Below, piece by piece: positions 7,599 through 17,699 of a DNA stretch of 32,448 bases. The translations under genes were made by a program, and so were the position numbers. Positions within the stretch are counted from its first letter, which is position 1; every line of letters begins with the position of its first letter. The notes below the pieces were generated by a model, which worked only from the letters and a program-made list of their open reading frames with translations, was not told where the DNA came from and ran no database searches. The stretch is from Chloroflexota bacterium (lineage in GTDB: Bacteria > Chloroflexota > Dormibacteria > Dormibacterales > Dormibacteraceae), in contig VBHB01000160.1 of assembly GCA_005880315.1 (NCBI GenBank), forward strand, positions 1-32,448, given 5' to 3'.

Positions 7599-8564
7599 CT
7601 ACCTGGGCGGTACGACCCGGCTGGCCACCGCCTCCAGCACGCTGTCCGGCGTCTGGCCGCTGACCTCGGCCTCGGGCCGCAGGACCAGACGGTGCCGGAA
7701 TGCCGGCGCAAGCAGAGCCTTGACATGGTCGGGGGTGACGAACTCCGATCCCTCGAACGCGGCTGCGGTGCGCGACGCCAGCATCAACAGCACCTCGGCG
7801 CGCGTGCTTGCGCCGAGCGAGATCTCAGGTGCGGTGCGCGTGGCCGACGCGAGCTCGACGATGTATCGACGGATCTTCTCGTCGAGGACCACCCTTGCCA
7901 CCTGCGCGCGGCAGGCCTCGACGTCAGCCCCGCCGAGCGCGGGTTCCACGCCGGCCTTGACCGGGTCGCGAAGCTCGATGCCGGACTCCCAGCGTTTCAA
8001 CACTTCCATCTCGTCGGCGGCGACCGGGTAGTCGAGCCGGACCTTGAAGAGGAAGCGATCCTGCTGGGCCTCGGGCAGCGGATACGTGCCCTCATATTCG
8101 ATGGGGTTCTGCGTGGCGAGCACGAAAAACGGAGCGGGCAGCGGCATCTGCTCGCCTTCGAGGGTCACGCCGCGCTCCTCCATCGCCTCGAGCAATGCCG
8201 ACTGCACCTTCGCGGGGGCGCGGTTGATCTCGTCCGCGAGCAGCACGTTCGTGAAGATCGGGCCTTTTCGAAGTGTGAAGGTGCGGTTGACGAGGTCGTA
8301 GATCGCGGTGCCGACGATGTCGGCCGGCATGAGGTCGGGGGTGAACTGAACGCGGCCGTAGTCGAGGGCGAGCGCTCTCGCGATGGATTTGGCGAGCAGC
8401 GTCTTCCCGGTTCCGGGCACGCCTTCGAGGAGGATGTGGCCCTGCGTCACCAACGCCACCGCGCACAGTCGGATCGCCTCCTCCTGCCCGACGACAGCCT
8501 TCACCAGCTGTTCGCGGAATCGGGCATAGAAGTCTGGGGCGGTCATCGTGGTCGATCCGGTCAT
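7599..8564 (-). CDS. MoxR-family AAA+ ATPase
   Basis: 321 residues, the usual length. Walker A is GVPGTGKT at 48-55, Walker B LLADEINRAP at 108-117, and sensor 1 ATQNP at 150-154, followed by the MoxR-typical EYEGTYPLPEAQQDRF. The C-terminal lid reaches the stop at 7599. MoxR ATPases are cytosolic chaperone-like motors usually encoded with DUF58 or vWA proteins; here the partner DUF58 gene follows. The ATG at 8564 is well supported: AGAGGAGG lies five bases upstream, in the 13-bp gap after DUF4350. The later ATG at 8546 is less likely. Confidence 0.95.
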   Translation of the reverse strand: MTGSTTMTAPDFYARFREQLVKAVVGQEEAIRLCAVALVTQGHILLEGVPGTGKTLLAKSIARALALDYGRVQFTPDLMPADIVGTAIYDLVNRTFTLRKGPIFTNVLLADEINRAPAKVQSALLEAMEERGVTLEGEQMPLPAPFFVLATQNPIEYEGTYPLPEAQQDRFLFKVRLDYPVAADEMEVLKRWESGIELRDPVKAGVEPALGGADVEACRAQVARVVLDEKIRRYIVELASATRTAPEISLGASTRAEVLLMLASRTAAAFEGSEFVTPDHVKALLAPAFRHRLVLRPEAEVSGQTPDSVLEAVASRVVPPR

Positions 8565-8577
8565 CGAGCCTCCTCTT

Positions 8578-9705
8578 TCATTGGCGACTTCGGCGCTCGG
8601 GCGCCGGTGGATATGCGATTCGGTGAAGACGCTGCGCTGCGTTCAACATGTCGGCATCGCCGTCAGCGGTGCCGTACAGGACGCGCTCCGCTTCAGCCAG
8701 CTCGGCGGCGAGCTCGGGCGCGCGCGAATACAAAGCATTCCAGAATCGGTCGCGCGGCTGCGCGGGCAGGCCGGTTCGCTGGGCGACGGCGCGTTCGCTG
8801 GCGCCGGCCAGCATGCCAAGCGTCAGCGCTCGCGCGCCAGACCGGCGGAGCAGCTCACCCACGGCGACCGCCCACTCGGCATCGGCGCGTACTGTTTCGG
8901 CGGGGCGAGGAATCAACGGCCCGAACCGGCGCCCTCTGAGCAGGAGGCCGATAAACACTGCGACCAGGAACCATAGGATGGCGGCGCCCCATGGCGTTGC
9001 CACCCACGCCTGCGGTGCGAAGTCGTTGAGGATCAACCCATGGTGGTACTCGTCGAACGCGACCGCGGCGCCACCGTCGACAAGCCCGAGCAGATCGGCC
9101 AGCATGCGTCCGTTGTCCGCCTTGTCGAGATAGCCGTTGCACATGACGAGGGGGTCGGCCAGCACGACGACCTTCCCGGAGCCGAATTTCTGGATGTATG
9201 CGAGGGGCAGGCCGCCCGAGCTGCGAAGGACCGCCACCTGCTCCGCCGCGACGTCGAACGGCTCCGCCAGGTTTCCGCCGGCCACGGTGGTCACACCATC
9301 CAGCGCGGGATTGGCATACTGGACTCGGCTTCGCAGCAGGCTGCCAAACCGGGTGACGGCGAAGACGCGGTCGAGCTCGGGGTCGCCTTGCTCCGACGCG
9401 TAGACCAGCACGCCGCCCTGCCGCACCCAGTTCGCCGTCCGGTTCGCATCGTCGGTGGAATAAGGACTCGTCGGAGTGAACACGAACATCAGGCCGTTTG
9501 AGGAGGGCGGCGTAAAGGTGCCCTCGATCTGGCTGGTGGGGTGGCCCATGGCGTCGGCGAAAAGCCTGGCGGCGGAGGCGCCGTTGGCGGCGTCGCTGTT
9601 GGAGCTGTGCTCGGGCGAGTCCTGCCGCGGCTGGCCGAGATAGGCGAACGCCGCGATCACCAGCGCGAGCAGCAGGGCCAGAACCCAGCCACGAAGATTC
9701 CTCAT
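8578..9705 (-). CDS. DUF4350 domain membrane protein
   Basis: 375 residues. One N-terminal membrane segment (6-24) and a second at about 239-257 bracket an extracytoplasmic domain, with a cytoplasmic C-terminal third. The DUF4350 region (about 40-225) has a Rossmann-like pattern, with GGVLVYASEQGD at 97-108, VVVLADPLVMCNGYL at 179-193 and AVAFDEYHHG at 214-223. The family occurs in moxR-DUF58-DUF4129 loci and has no proven biochemical role. Its ATG overlaps the stop of the DUF4129 gene as ATGA, so the two are probably translationally coupled. Confidence 0.85.
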   Translation of the reverse strand: MRNLRGWVLALLLALVIAAFAYLGQPRQDSPEHSSNSDAANGASAARLFADAMGHPTSQIEGTFTPPSSNGLMFVFTPTSPYSTDDANRTANWVRQGGVLVYASEQGDPELDRVFAVTRFGSLLRSRVQYANPALDGVTTVAGGNLAEPFDVAAEQVAVLRSSGGLPLAYIQKFGSGKVVVLADPLVMCNGYLDKADNGRMLADLLGLVDGGAAVAFDEYHHGLILNDFAPQAWVATPWGAAILWFLVAVFIGLLLRGRRFGPLIPRPAETVRADAEWAVAVGELLRRSGARALTLGMLAGASERAVAQRTGLPAQPRDRFWNALYSRAPELAAELAEAERVLYGTADGDADMLNAAQRLHRIAYPPAPERRSRQ

Positions 9706-10628
9706 GCTGCCGCCTCCGCTTCCGCCGGCGGTTTGCGGAACGGGGCCGCCGCAACCACCGCACGCTCATATGTGGCGGGGTCGACGTCACGACCGCCGTA
9801 GATCGCGGCTTCGAACGGCAGCAGCAAGGGCCGCAGGCGCGCGGGATCGCCGGCGCGCTGGAAGATCTCTCGGACCGTGAGCGGGCTTCCTGTCCACGAA
9901 TGCTCACCGGCAAGCGTGGCGGCGACCCCGGCGCAAAGCGCGCGGATGGCACCGACGCGATCTCCGATGCGGGCCAGACGATCGGCGTCAGCGAAGAAGT
10001 CGGCTGGCGCGCGCGGACCCATGGGCGTTCGTGCCACCGCATCCGCCGAGAGATGTCCCCGAGTGGACCGGAAGATGATCACCGCCGCGGCGGCCAGCAT
10101 GGCCGCGCCGACGATGTAGAAGTAGACCGTCGGTACCTGCGATCCGCCGCGGCCGGCGCTGCCGAACAGGAATCTCAGGAGGTCGTTGATCCGGTCCTGG
10201 ATCCACTGGGTGAGCCGGTCGAGCAAGCTCGGTGGCTGGTGAAGCGGGTCGTAACGCTTCATGGTGAGGACCTGGTGTAGCCGCTGGCTGGCTTGCGCCG
10301 GGTCGGCGGCGGACGCCGGGGACGAAATCGCGTCGAGGAGGGCGTGAAGGCGCACGTTGGCGTCGGCGAAATCGGGTGGACGCGTCCGCAGGTCCTGCTC
10401 GATCTCCGGCTGGCTGCCGGAAGTGCCTTCGTCGAGCACCGCCAGCGCCTTTTCGGCCGCGACGATGTCCCCGGGCTGGGCGCTGCTGACGATGGCGATC
10501 GTGTCGACGACAGCCTGCCTGTAGCCCGGCGGCGGAGGGTCGGCGGCCGCGGTCAGCGGCAGCGCCAGGGAGATGGCGAGGGCCATCGCGGCCACAAATC
10601 TGATGGCGACGCGCTTCGGCAGACTCAC
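9702..10628 (-). CDS. DUF4129 domain protein, secreted N-terminus and single membrane span
   Basis: 308 residues from the GTG at 10628. A basic-hydrophobic signal-like segment at 1-29 ends in TAAAADP, followed by a helical extracytoplasmic part (35-160), one membrane span (166-187) and a C-terminal DUF4129 domain (about 205-290, with DRVGAIRALCAGVAATL and LTVREIFQRA). The open frame continues far upstream to 11765, but that part is antisense to the next gene and to the response regulator, so I reject it. GTG at 10628 overlaps the upstream stop as GTGA. DUF4129 proteins accompany MoxR/DUF58 loci, and some are fused to transglutaminase-like proteins. No activity can be assigned here. Confidence 0.85.
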   Translation of the reverse strand: MSLPKRVAIRFVAAMALAISLALPLTAAADPPPPGYRQAVVDTIAIVSSAQPGDIVAAEKALAVLDEGTSGSQPEIEQDLRTRPPDFADANVRLHALLDAISSPASAADPAQASQRLHQVLTMKRYDPLHQPPSLLDRLTQWIQDRINDLLRFLFGSAGRGGSQVPTVYFYIVGAAMLAAAAVIIFRSTRGHLSADAVARTPMGPRAPADFFADADRLARIGDRVGAIRALCAGVAATLAGEHSWTGSPLTVREIFQRAGDPARLRPLLLPFEAAIYGGRDVDPATYERAVVAAAPFRKPPAEAEAAA

Positions 10629-11452
10629 GCCGGTTGAGTTGCGGAGACGCGCTGCGCGAGCTGAAAAAGATCGAGGGCTTCCCGCCGGACGCGGAGGTCG
10701 AAATAGACGAGCACGATCGCAATCTGCACCACGGGGTTGACGAGGGCCGCGACGAGCACCGCGACGCTCTGTGAGATGGCGAGAACGATGTAGTTGGAGG
10801 CGATGAAACCAATGATCTGAGTAGCGAAGAACAGAAATCCTTCGAGCGCCTGGCCGACGAACCACCGGAGCAGGAAAACCAGAAAGAGGATCAGGAACGT
10901 GCGCCACCAACGACCTTCGACGAGCCGCCAGCTGCGGCCCATGGCGGCGCCCAGCCCACTTTTTTCGATGAACATCACCGGCAGCACGGCGACCCAAAGG
11001 ACGGCGAACCAGAGCCAGAGCGGAAACAGGCAGAAGAACACAATCATCATGTCGAGGATGAACACGTACCCGAGGATTGCGAAGTAGCGCCTCAGTACGC
11101 CTCGAATCGCGCCCCAGATCGTCACGGGCCGCCCCAGCGCCGACTCGCACGCGGCGTAGATGACAGCCGCAAACGTGAACGGCGACAGGAAGAAGTTGAG
11201 CAGATATCCGGCTCCGAGCCAGATGAGCGAAGGCAACAGGGTGTTGAAGTCGGGACTGACGGAGTTGATGGTCTGAAGAAAACTCGAGAACACGGTGAAG
11301 AAGCTGTACCCGGTGAGCGCAGCCGCGGGGATGGCCATGATCATCGAGATACCCGCGAAGAGCCAGAAGTGGCGGCGATAGATGCGGAAGGTCTCGTCGA
11401 GAACGTCGCCGATTTCCAGAGGGCGCAGACGGAGGGGTGCCGGGGCGCTCAC
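10625..11452 (-). CDS. Polytopic membrane protein, glycerophosphodiester phosphodiesterase membrane-domain type
   Basis: 275 residues with about six hydrophobic segments between 28 and 255. The N-terminus RLRPLEIGDVLDETFRIYRRHF (8-29) is the hallmark of the membrane-domain family often annotated as the glycerophosphoryl diester phosphodiesterase membrane domain. No catalytic GDPD domain is present, so phosphodiesterase activity is not implied. The start is GTG at 11452, with GGAGGT three bases upstream. It is the first gene of the minus-strand run into DUF4129 (GTGA overlap), DUF4350, moxR and the DUF58 gene. It probably belongs to the same membrane system; its role is unknown. Confidence 0.8.
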   Translation of the reverse strand: MSAPAPLRLRPLEIGDVLDETFRIYRRHFWLFAGISMIMAIPAAALTGYSFFTVFSSFLQTINSVSPDFNTLLPSLIWLGAGYLLNFFLSPFTFAAVIYAACESALGRPVTIWGAIRGVLRRYFAILGYVFILDMMIVFFCLFPLWLWFAVLWVAVLPVMFIEKSGLGAAMGRSWRLVEGRWWRTFLILFLVFLLRWFVGQALEGFLFFATQIIGFIASNYIVLAISQSVAVLVAALVNPVVQIAIVLVYFDLRVRREALDLFQLAQRVSATQPA

Positions 11453-11520
11453 GTGACCTCCATTGTGGCGTGGCGTGCGGCCGGTTGCGGCTCCGGCGTA
11501 CGCTCAGCGTTGTAACTCCG

Positions 11521-11919
11521 GTGGCCGAAGAACCTCGCGCCGGGCGTGACCGGGTGCGCGTGCTGTTCGTGGAAGACGATCCGTCCGTCGCCCAGATGTA
11601 CAAGTTGAAGCTCGAGCTGGACGGATACGACGTCGTAGTCGCGCCCGACGGCGAGAAGGCTTTGGAACTCGCGCGTAGCGATCGGCCCGACATCGTCTTT
11701 CTCGACATCCGCTTGCCAAAACTGGATGGATTCGGCGTCCTCGAGGCGCTCCGCAACGAACCCAAGACCGAACGCCTGCCGGTGGTGATCCTGTCGAACT
11801 ACAGCGAGAGAGAGCTGATAGACCGTGGCCTTCGGTTGGGCGCACTCGACTATCTGATCAAAACCCAAACCACCCCGGCCCACCTCTCGAGCGGCCTCGA
11901 GAAGTGGCTGAAAGACTAA
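11521..11919 (+). CDS. Single-domain response regulator receiver (CheY-like)
   Basis: 132 residues consisting of a receiver domain only. The acidic pocket is Glu18-Asp19-Asp20, the phospho-acceptor Asp62 in IVFLDIRLP, the switch Ser92 in VVILSNYS and the conserved Lys114 in YLIKTQ. No DNA-binding or enzymatic output domain follows, and no histidine kinase is encoded in the window, so it is an orphan. I start it at the GTG at 11521; the open frame continues 28 codons upstream into the leader of the divergent gene, without domain content. There is no clear Shine-Dalgarno. It converges on clpC. Partner and output are unknown. Confidence 0.88.
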   Translation: MAEEPRAGRDRVRVLFVEDDPSVAQMYKLKLELDGYDVVVAPDGEKALELARSDRPDIVFLDIRLPKLDGFGVLEALRNEPKTERLPVVILSNYSERELIDRGLRLGALDYLIKTQTTPAHLSSGLEKWLKD

Positions 11920-11932
11920 GAATCCGCCGCCC

Positions 11933-11959
11933 AAAAACCTACCTGGCCCCTTCGGGGCC
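11933..11959 (-). terminator. Rho-independent terminator of clpC
   Basis: Reading the minus strand, GGCCCC and GGGGCC form a 6-bp GC stem around a GAA loop, followed seven bases later by a run of five T. The T run lies only on the minus side, so it serves clpC; the plus strand beyond the hairpin is C-rich. The stem is preceded by the G-tract block of the shared 3' element. Confidence 0.65.
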
Positions 11960-12062
11960 CTCCCCTCCCCCAAGCCCAACAACGCCTGACACGAATCAAG
12001 CTACAGCGGGCGCGAGCGAACACCAACCCAGGTTGTAAAGACCCAGTGGCGGCGACCGGCGG
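11955..12062 (-). repeat. Shared 3'-UTR element, clpC copy
   Basis: Homologous to 16311-16430 downstream of rpsA. On the plus strand it begins with GGGCCCTCCCCTCCCCC (11955-11971, identical in both). A 53-nt interior with scattered identities follows, and AACCCAGGTTGTAAAGACCC starts at 12025, exactly 70 nt from the left end as in the other copy. It lies in a convergent gap and abuts the clpC terminator. Transcribed as part of the clpC 3' UTR, its end carries closely spaced G tracts. Confidence 0.6.
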
Positions 12063-12065
12063 AAG

Positions 12066-14567
<2,502 letters not shown>

Positions 14568-14631
14568 GGACTTTTTCCTCCTGGACTACGGCTTACCTAG
14601 GTGGGGCCAGCACCTCCTCCATCGTTTCTTC

Positions 14632-14663
14632 GGGTGCCTCGAGGCACCCTGGCTTCTAATATA
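14632..14663 (-). promoter_or_regulatory. clpC promoter -10 and leader palindrome
   Basis: On the minus strand TATATT (14658-14663) is a good -10 candidate. Transcription would then begin near 14651, right before a perfect 18-bp palindrome, GGGTGCCTCGAGGCACCC (14632-14649). It could act as a 5'-end stem-loop or as an operator; it matches neither CtsR, CIRCE nor HAIR consensus. The -35 is not clear. The divergent gene at 14706 may share the AT-rich core. Confidence 0.4.
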
Positions 14664-14705
14664 ACGTCCAACTCAGCCGTCGGATTTCTTTAAGGCGGAG
14701 GCGCT

Positions 14706-16286
14706 ATGAGACCGATTCTTGAGCGCCTTGGCTCTTACCTGCCGGCGGCCATCGCGGTGGCCATTCCGACCGTCTTTATACCCAACACCAACGACGAATT
14801 CATCTTGCCCCGGGCGTCCATCGTCATCATTGGCGCCTGCCTCGGCGCGGGATTGGCCCTGCTGACTTCCGGCGGACCGGGCCTCGGATCCCTCCGCCTG
14901 CCTCTGCTTGCGGCCGCCGCCGCCGCCCTTCTCTCCTTCGTGTTCTCAGTGTCCTGGCCGTTGAGCCTGGCCGGGGCTTACACACGATACGAGTCTTTGC
15001 CGGTCAGGTTGAGCTACCTCACTTTGCTCGCCGTGCCGGTGTGGTTGCTACGAGGGGAACGTTCACGCACGTGGGTCGTAGCGGCGTTCGTGTTTGGCAC
15101 CTCGATCGCGAGCATCGAAGCGCTCATGCAGGCTGCTGGCGGCGTAACCTTCCGGCCGGACGGGAACCTTGGCAACGCCAACCTGCTTGGCGCGCTGATC
15201 GCCATGGCGCTGCCGATGGCGGTGGCGCGGGGCCTTCGCGGCGACCAGTTTCTGGTCGCCTGGTGGCTCGGCGCAGTAGTGATGGCAGGCGGCCTTTATG
15301 TCTCCACCTCTCGCAGCGGCATGCTCGGCGCCATCGCAGGTTGCCTCGCTCTCGTCGTCTTCGCATTCAAGCGAAGGGTTTGGGTTCTGCTTGCCGTGCT
15401 AGGCTCGGGCGCCATCGTCTCCGCCGCGCTGTGGGCGATCGTGTTCGGTCCGCTCGGGAAGCTCAACAACGATCCCGCTCGCAGCCGGCTCCTGCTGTGG
15501 CCAGACGCGCTCCGCATGATCGTGGCGAGGCCACTGACCGGGTGGGGCGAAGATGGAACCGGGCTCGCTTTCGGTCGCTACATCAGCGCGGACTGGGCAC
15601 CCGGGGTGACATACGACCGTACACACTCCGGGCTCCTCGAGACTGCGGCCACCCAGGGAGTCATCGGCGTTGCCGCGCTCGGCTGGGTTCTCATCACGCT
15701 GTTTCGCGGCATCTGGCGATACCGATCCAGTGATTCGGTAGCGGCGCTGGGGGCAGCCTGCATCGGCTACACGGTGTGGGTTGCATTCAACTTCGATTGG
15801 GCGCCGGCGACCGGGGCGTTCTGGCTTCTCGCGGGCACAGCCTGGTCGGGCGTGCGCGCTGCCGAGACCGGGTCTGTGGCGAGCCCAGCGGCCACTACGT
15901 CGTCGACGAGTGGAGCAGTGCGCTCAGTGCTGGCCGTGCTTGCGGCGTTGGCGGCGATCTGGTTGGGCGTGATGCCCGTGCTCGCTGAGGCATGGAGCTG
16001 GCAGGGAAGGTCCGACCTGGCTGTCACGGTGGACCCGCTGCAATCCCACTATCACTGGAACCTCGGCTTCAGCCGCATCACCTCGGGAGACGTGCGGGGT
16101 GGCGTTGCCGAGTTGCAGCGCGCAGCCGACCTGGGCGAGACCGAGCCCCAGCTCTACGTGGATCTCGGCGACGCCGAGATGAAGCTCAACGACCGAGCCG
16201 CTGCACGGCGTGCGTACGAGCGAGCGCTCGTCATCGACCCGTACTTCGCCCCCGCACGCCAGCGCCTGGCCAGCCTTGGCGCCTGA
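14706..16286 (+). CDS. O-antigen ligase/Wzy-like membrane protein with C-terminal TPR
   Basis: 526 residues. About ten hydrophobic segments lie between 10 and 425, with a long periplasmic-type loop (about 250-315). Wzy/WaaL-family marks are GNLGNANLLGALIAMALP (153-170), STSRSG (200-205), the loop motif PLTGWGEDGTG (276-286) and a candidate catalytic His307 in RTHSGLLETAATQGVIG. The last 80 residues form TPR-like helices (448-524, ending RAYERALVIDPYFAPARQRL). Fusion of this membrane family to TPRs is known in several phyla; the members polymerise or transfer glycans, or decorate proteins or cell-wall polymers. The substrate is unknown and no sugar-transferase cluster lies alongside. The ATG has GGAGG five bases upstream. 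A run of T does not follow it. Confidence 0.8.
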   Translation: MRPILERLGSYLPAAIAVAIPTVFIPNTNDEFILPRASIVIIGACLGAGLALLTSGGPGLGSLRLPLLAAAAAALLSFVFSVSWPLSLAGAYTRYESLPVRLSYLTLLAVPVWLLRGERSRTWVVAAFVFGTSIASIEALMQAAGGVTFRPDGNLGNANLLGALIAMALPMAVARGLRGDQFLVAWWLGAVVMAGGLYVSTSRSGMLGAIAGCLALVVFAFKRRVWVLLAVLGSGAIVSAALWAIVFGPLGKLNNDPARSRLLLWPDALRMIVARPLTGWGEDGTGLAFGRYISADWAPGVTYDRTHSGLLETAATQGVIGVAALGWVLITLFRGIWRYRSSDSVAALGAACIGYTVWVAFNFDWAPATGAFWLLAGTAWSGVRAAETGSVASPAATTSSTSGAVRSVLAVLAALAAIWLGVMPVLAEAWSWQGRSDLAVTVDPLQSHYHWNLGFSRITSGDVRGGVAELQRAADLGETEPQLYVDLGDAEMKLNDRAAARRAYERALVIDPYFAPARQRLASLGA

Positions 16287-16310
16287 CCAAAAAAATCAGA
16301 TTGCCCTAGC
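16287..16310. other. Left edge of the rpsA / O-antigen-ligase convergent gap
   Basis: The first bases after the plus-strand stop are ACC followed by the seven-A block that serves as the T run of the rpsA terminator on the other strand. For plus-strand transcription there is no T run after any hairpin, so the O-antigen-ligase-type gene has no visible intrinsic terminator of its own. Confidence 0.4.
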
Positions 16311-16314
16311 GGGC
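16289..16314 (-). terminator. Probable rho-independent terminator of rpsA
   Basis: Reading the minus strand, GCCC and GGGC form a short stem around GCTA (16303-16314), followed after seven bases by seven T (16289-16295). The stem is only 4 bp, so it is weaker than the clpC terminator, but it has the same position at the end of the shared 3' element. Confidence 0.5.
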
Positions 16315-16430
16315 CCTCCCCTCCCCCGAGCCGACCCGAACCTGCCGCAGATCAGTCAATCAGGGGAGAAGGCGGCCGGCAACCCAGGGTGTTAAGGACC
16401 CGAACATGGCGAGCCGAGCCGTCGACCGGC
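16311..16430 (-). repeat. Shared 3'-UTR element, rpsA copy
   Basis: Counterpart of 11955-12062. The left block GGGCCCTCCCCTCCCCC (16311-16327) is identical, and the right block AACCCAGGGTGTTAAGGACC starts at 16381, again exactly 70 nt from the left end. It is followed by a stretch ending GACCGGC, as in the other copy. Both copies lie between a plus-strand gene and the stop of a minus-strand gene. No similar copy was seen elsewhere in the window apart from a partial match upstream of radA. Confidence 0.6.
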
Positions 16431-17632
16431 TAGGACTCGTCCCTCATGTCGTCGTACTCGTCAGGGCGGCGGTCGCCCCGGCTCGCGGCCAGGCTCGCCG
16501 GAGGCGCTGACAGCTGCTTCAGGCTGAGCGAGATCCGCCGCCGAGCGGTGTCGATCCCGATCACCTTCACCTGCAGCGTCTCCCCGACCTTGAGCACATC
16601 CTCGGTTCGCTCGACGTGGTCCCACGAAAGCTCCGAGATGTGCAGCAGGCCTTCGATGCCCGCCATGATCTGCAGGAAGGCCCCGTACTTCTTGGTCTTG
16701 GTGACCTGGCCCTCCACGATCGACCCGATCGGCATCGACTGCACCAGCTTCTCCCAAGGGTCCTGCTGCAGCTGCCGCAGCGACAGCGAGATGCGGGTCT
16801 GCTCGGGGTCGAGCTTAATTACCTTCACCGTCACCTCGTCGCCGAGCTGGAGTACGTCGGTGACCTTGGACACGCGGTCCCAAGAAAGCTCCGAGATGTG
16901 GATCAGCCCGTCGGCGCCGCCGATGTCGACAAACGCCCCGTATGAGGTGATGCCCGAAACCGTGCCCTTCACAGTGGCGCCCATCTGCAGGCGGCTGAAG
17001 AGCTCCTCGCGCTTACGTGCTCGATCCTCGTCCTCCGCCGCCTTCTGGCTGACGATCAGCCGGTTGCGCTTGCGGTTGACCTCGAGGATCTTGACCGGAA
17101 TCCGCTGTCCGACCAGCGACTCGAGCGTGCCCGCGTAGGCACGCGCCACCTGGCTCGAAGGCAGGAATCCGCGCAGCCCCAGCACGTTGACGATCAGGCC
17201 GCCCTTGTTCTGCTCGCGAACGTCGGCGTCGATGACCGAGCCGTCCGTCTGCTTCTCGGCAGCGACGAGCCACGTGGTCTCGGCGCGCGCCCGGCGCAGG
17301 CTGAGGACGACGTTCCCCTCTTCGTTTTCCGGCTGGAGGACGTAGACCTTGATGAGGTCGCCCGGCTCCAGGCCGATCGACTCGACCTCGCCGCGGAGGC
17401 CGAGCTCCTTGCTCGAGATCACGCCTTCCGCCTTAGCGCCGATGTCGACCAGCACCTCGTCGGGATCGACGCGCACGACGATGCCATCCACGATGTCCCC
17501 ATGGTTGGGGGTCTTGAAGGCCTCCTCCTCGTAGTGGAGGTAGTCCTCCATGGTCATCGCCGCAGATGAGTCCCTTTCGGTCGCCTCCTCGTCTTCTTTC
17601 AGGACGACACCGGACTCTGTGGACGTGGACAA
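16430..17632 (-). CDS. rpsA: 30S ribosomal protein S1 (four S1 domains)
   Basis: Binds mRNA on the small subunit. 400 residues with four S1 OB-fold repeats at about 44-114, 129-197, 217-286 and 302-372. Repeats 3 and 4 carry the classical YGAFVDIGGADGLIHISELSW and YGAFLQIMAGIEGLLHISELSW patterns. The acidic N-terminal tail and short charged C-terminus are typical of the four-domain S1 of Gram-positive-type lineages, rather than the six-domain proteobacterial form. The longest start is TTG at 17632, with AGGGGGT about nine bases upstream. The ATG at 17557 (MTMEDYL) is a reasonable alternative, giving 375 residues. A 12-codon ATG ORF overlaps the TTG start in another frame. The gene follows panC after 91 bp. 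Confidence 0.95.
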   Translation of the reverse strand: MSTSTESGVVLKEDEEATERDSSAAMTMEDYLHYEEEAFKTPNHGDIVDGIVVRVDPDEVLVDIGAKAEGVISSKELGLRGEVESIGLEPGDLIKVYVLQPENEEGNVVLSLRRARAETTWLVAAEKQTDGSVIDADVREQNKGGLIVNVLGLRGFLPSSQVARAYAGTLESLVGQRIPVKILEVNRKRNRLIVSQKAAEDEDRARKREELFSRLQMGATVKGTVSGITSYGAFVDIGGADGLIHISELSWDRVSKVTDVLQLGDEVTVKVIKLDPEQTRISLSLRQLQQDPWEKLVQSMPIGSIVEGQVTKTKKYGAFLQIMAGIEGLLHISELSWDHVERTEDVLKVGETLQVKVIGIDTARRRISLSLKQLSAPPASLAASRGDRRPDEYDDMRDES

Positions 17633-17699
17633 TTCATGTACCCCCTGAGGATTATTGGTGTGGTATTGGTCGTCATTAACGGCCTACGCCAATCGAACC

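Noticed and set aside
7383-8939. 518-codon plus-strand open frame across the repeats, moxR and DUF4350
   Set aside because: Antisense shadow; part is the translated repeat. moxR has a strong Shine-Dalgarno and complete AAA motifs on the other strand.
10629-11765. N-terminal extension of the DUF4129 frame
   Set aside because: It overlaps the GDPD-type membrane gene and the response regulator out of frame. The GTGA overlap gives a natural start with a signal-like segment.
14568-14705. CtsR, CIRCE or HAIR operator upstream of clpC
   Set aside because: No AGGTCAAA direct repeat, no TTAGCACTC-N9-GAGTGCTAA and no CTTGAGT-N7-ACTCAAG pattern was found.
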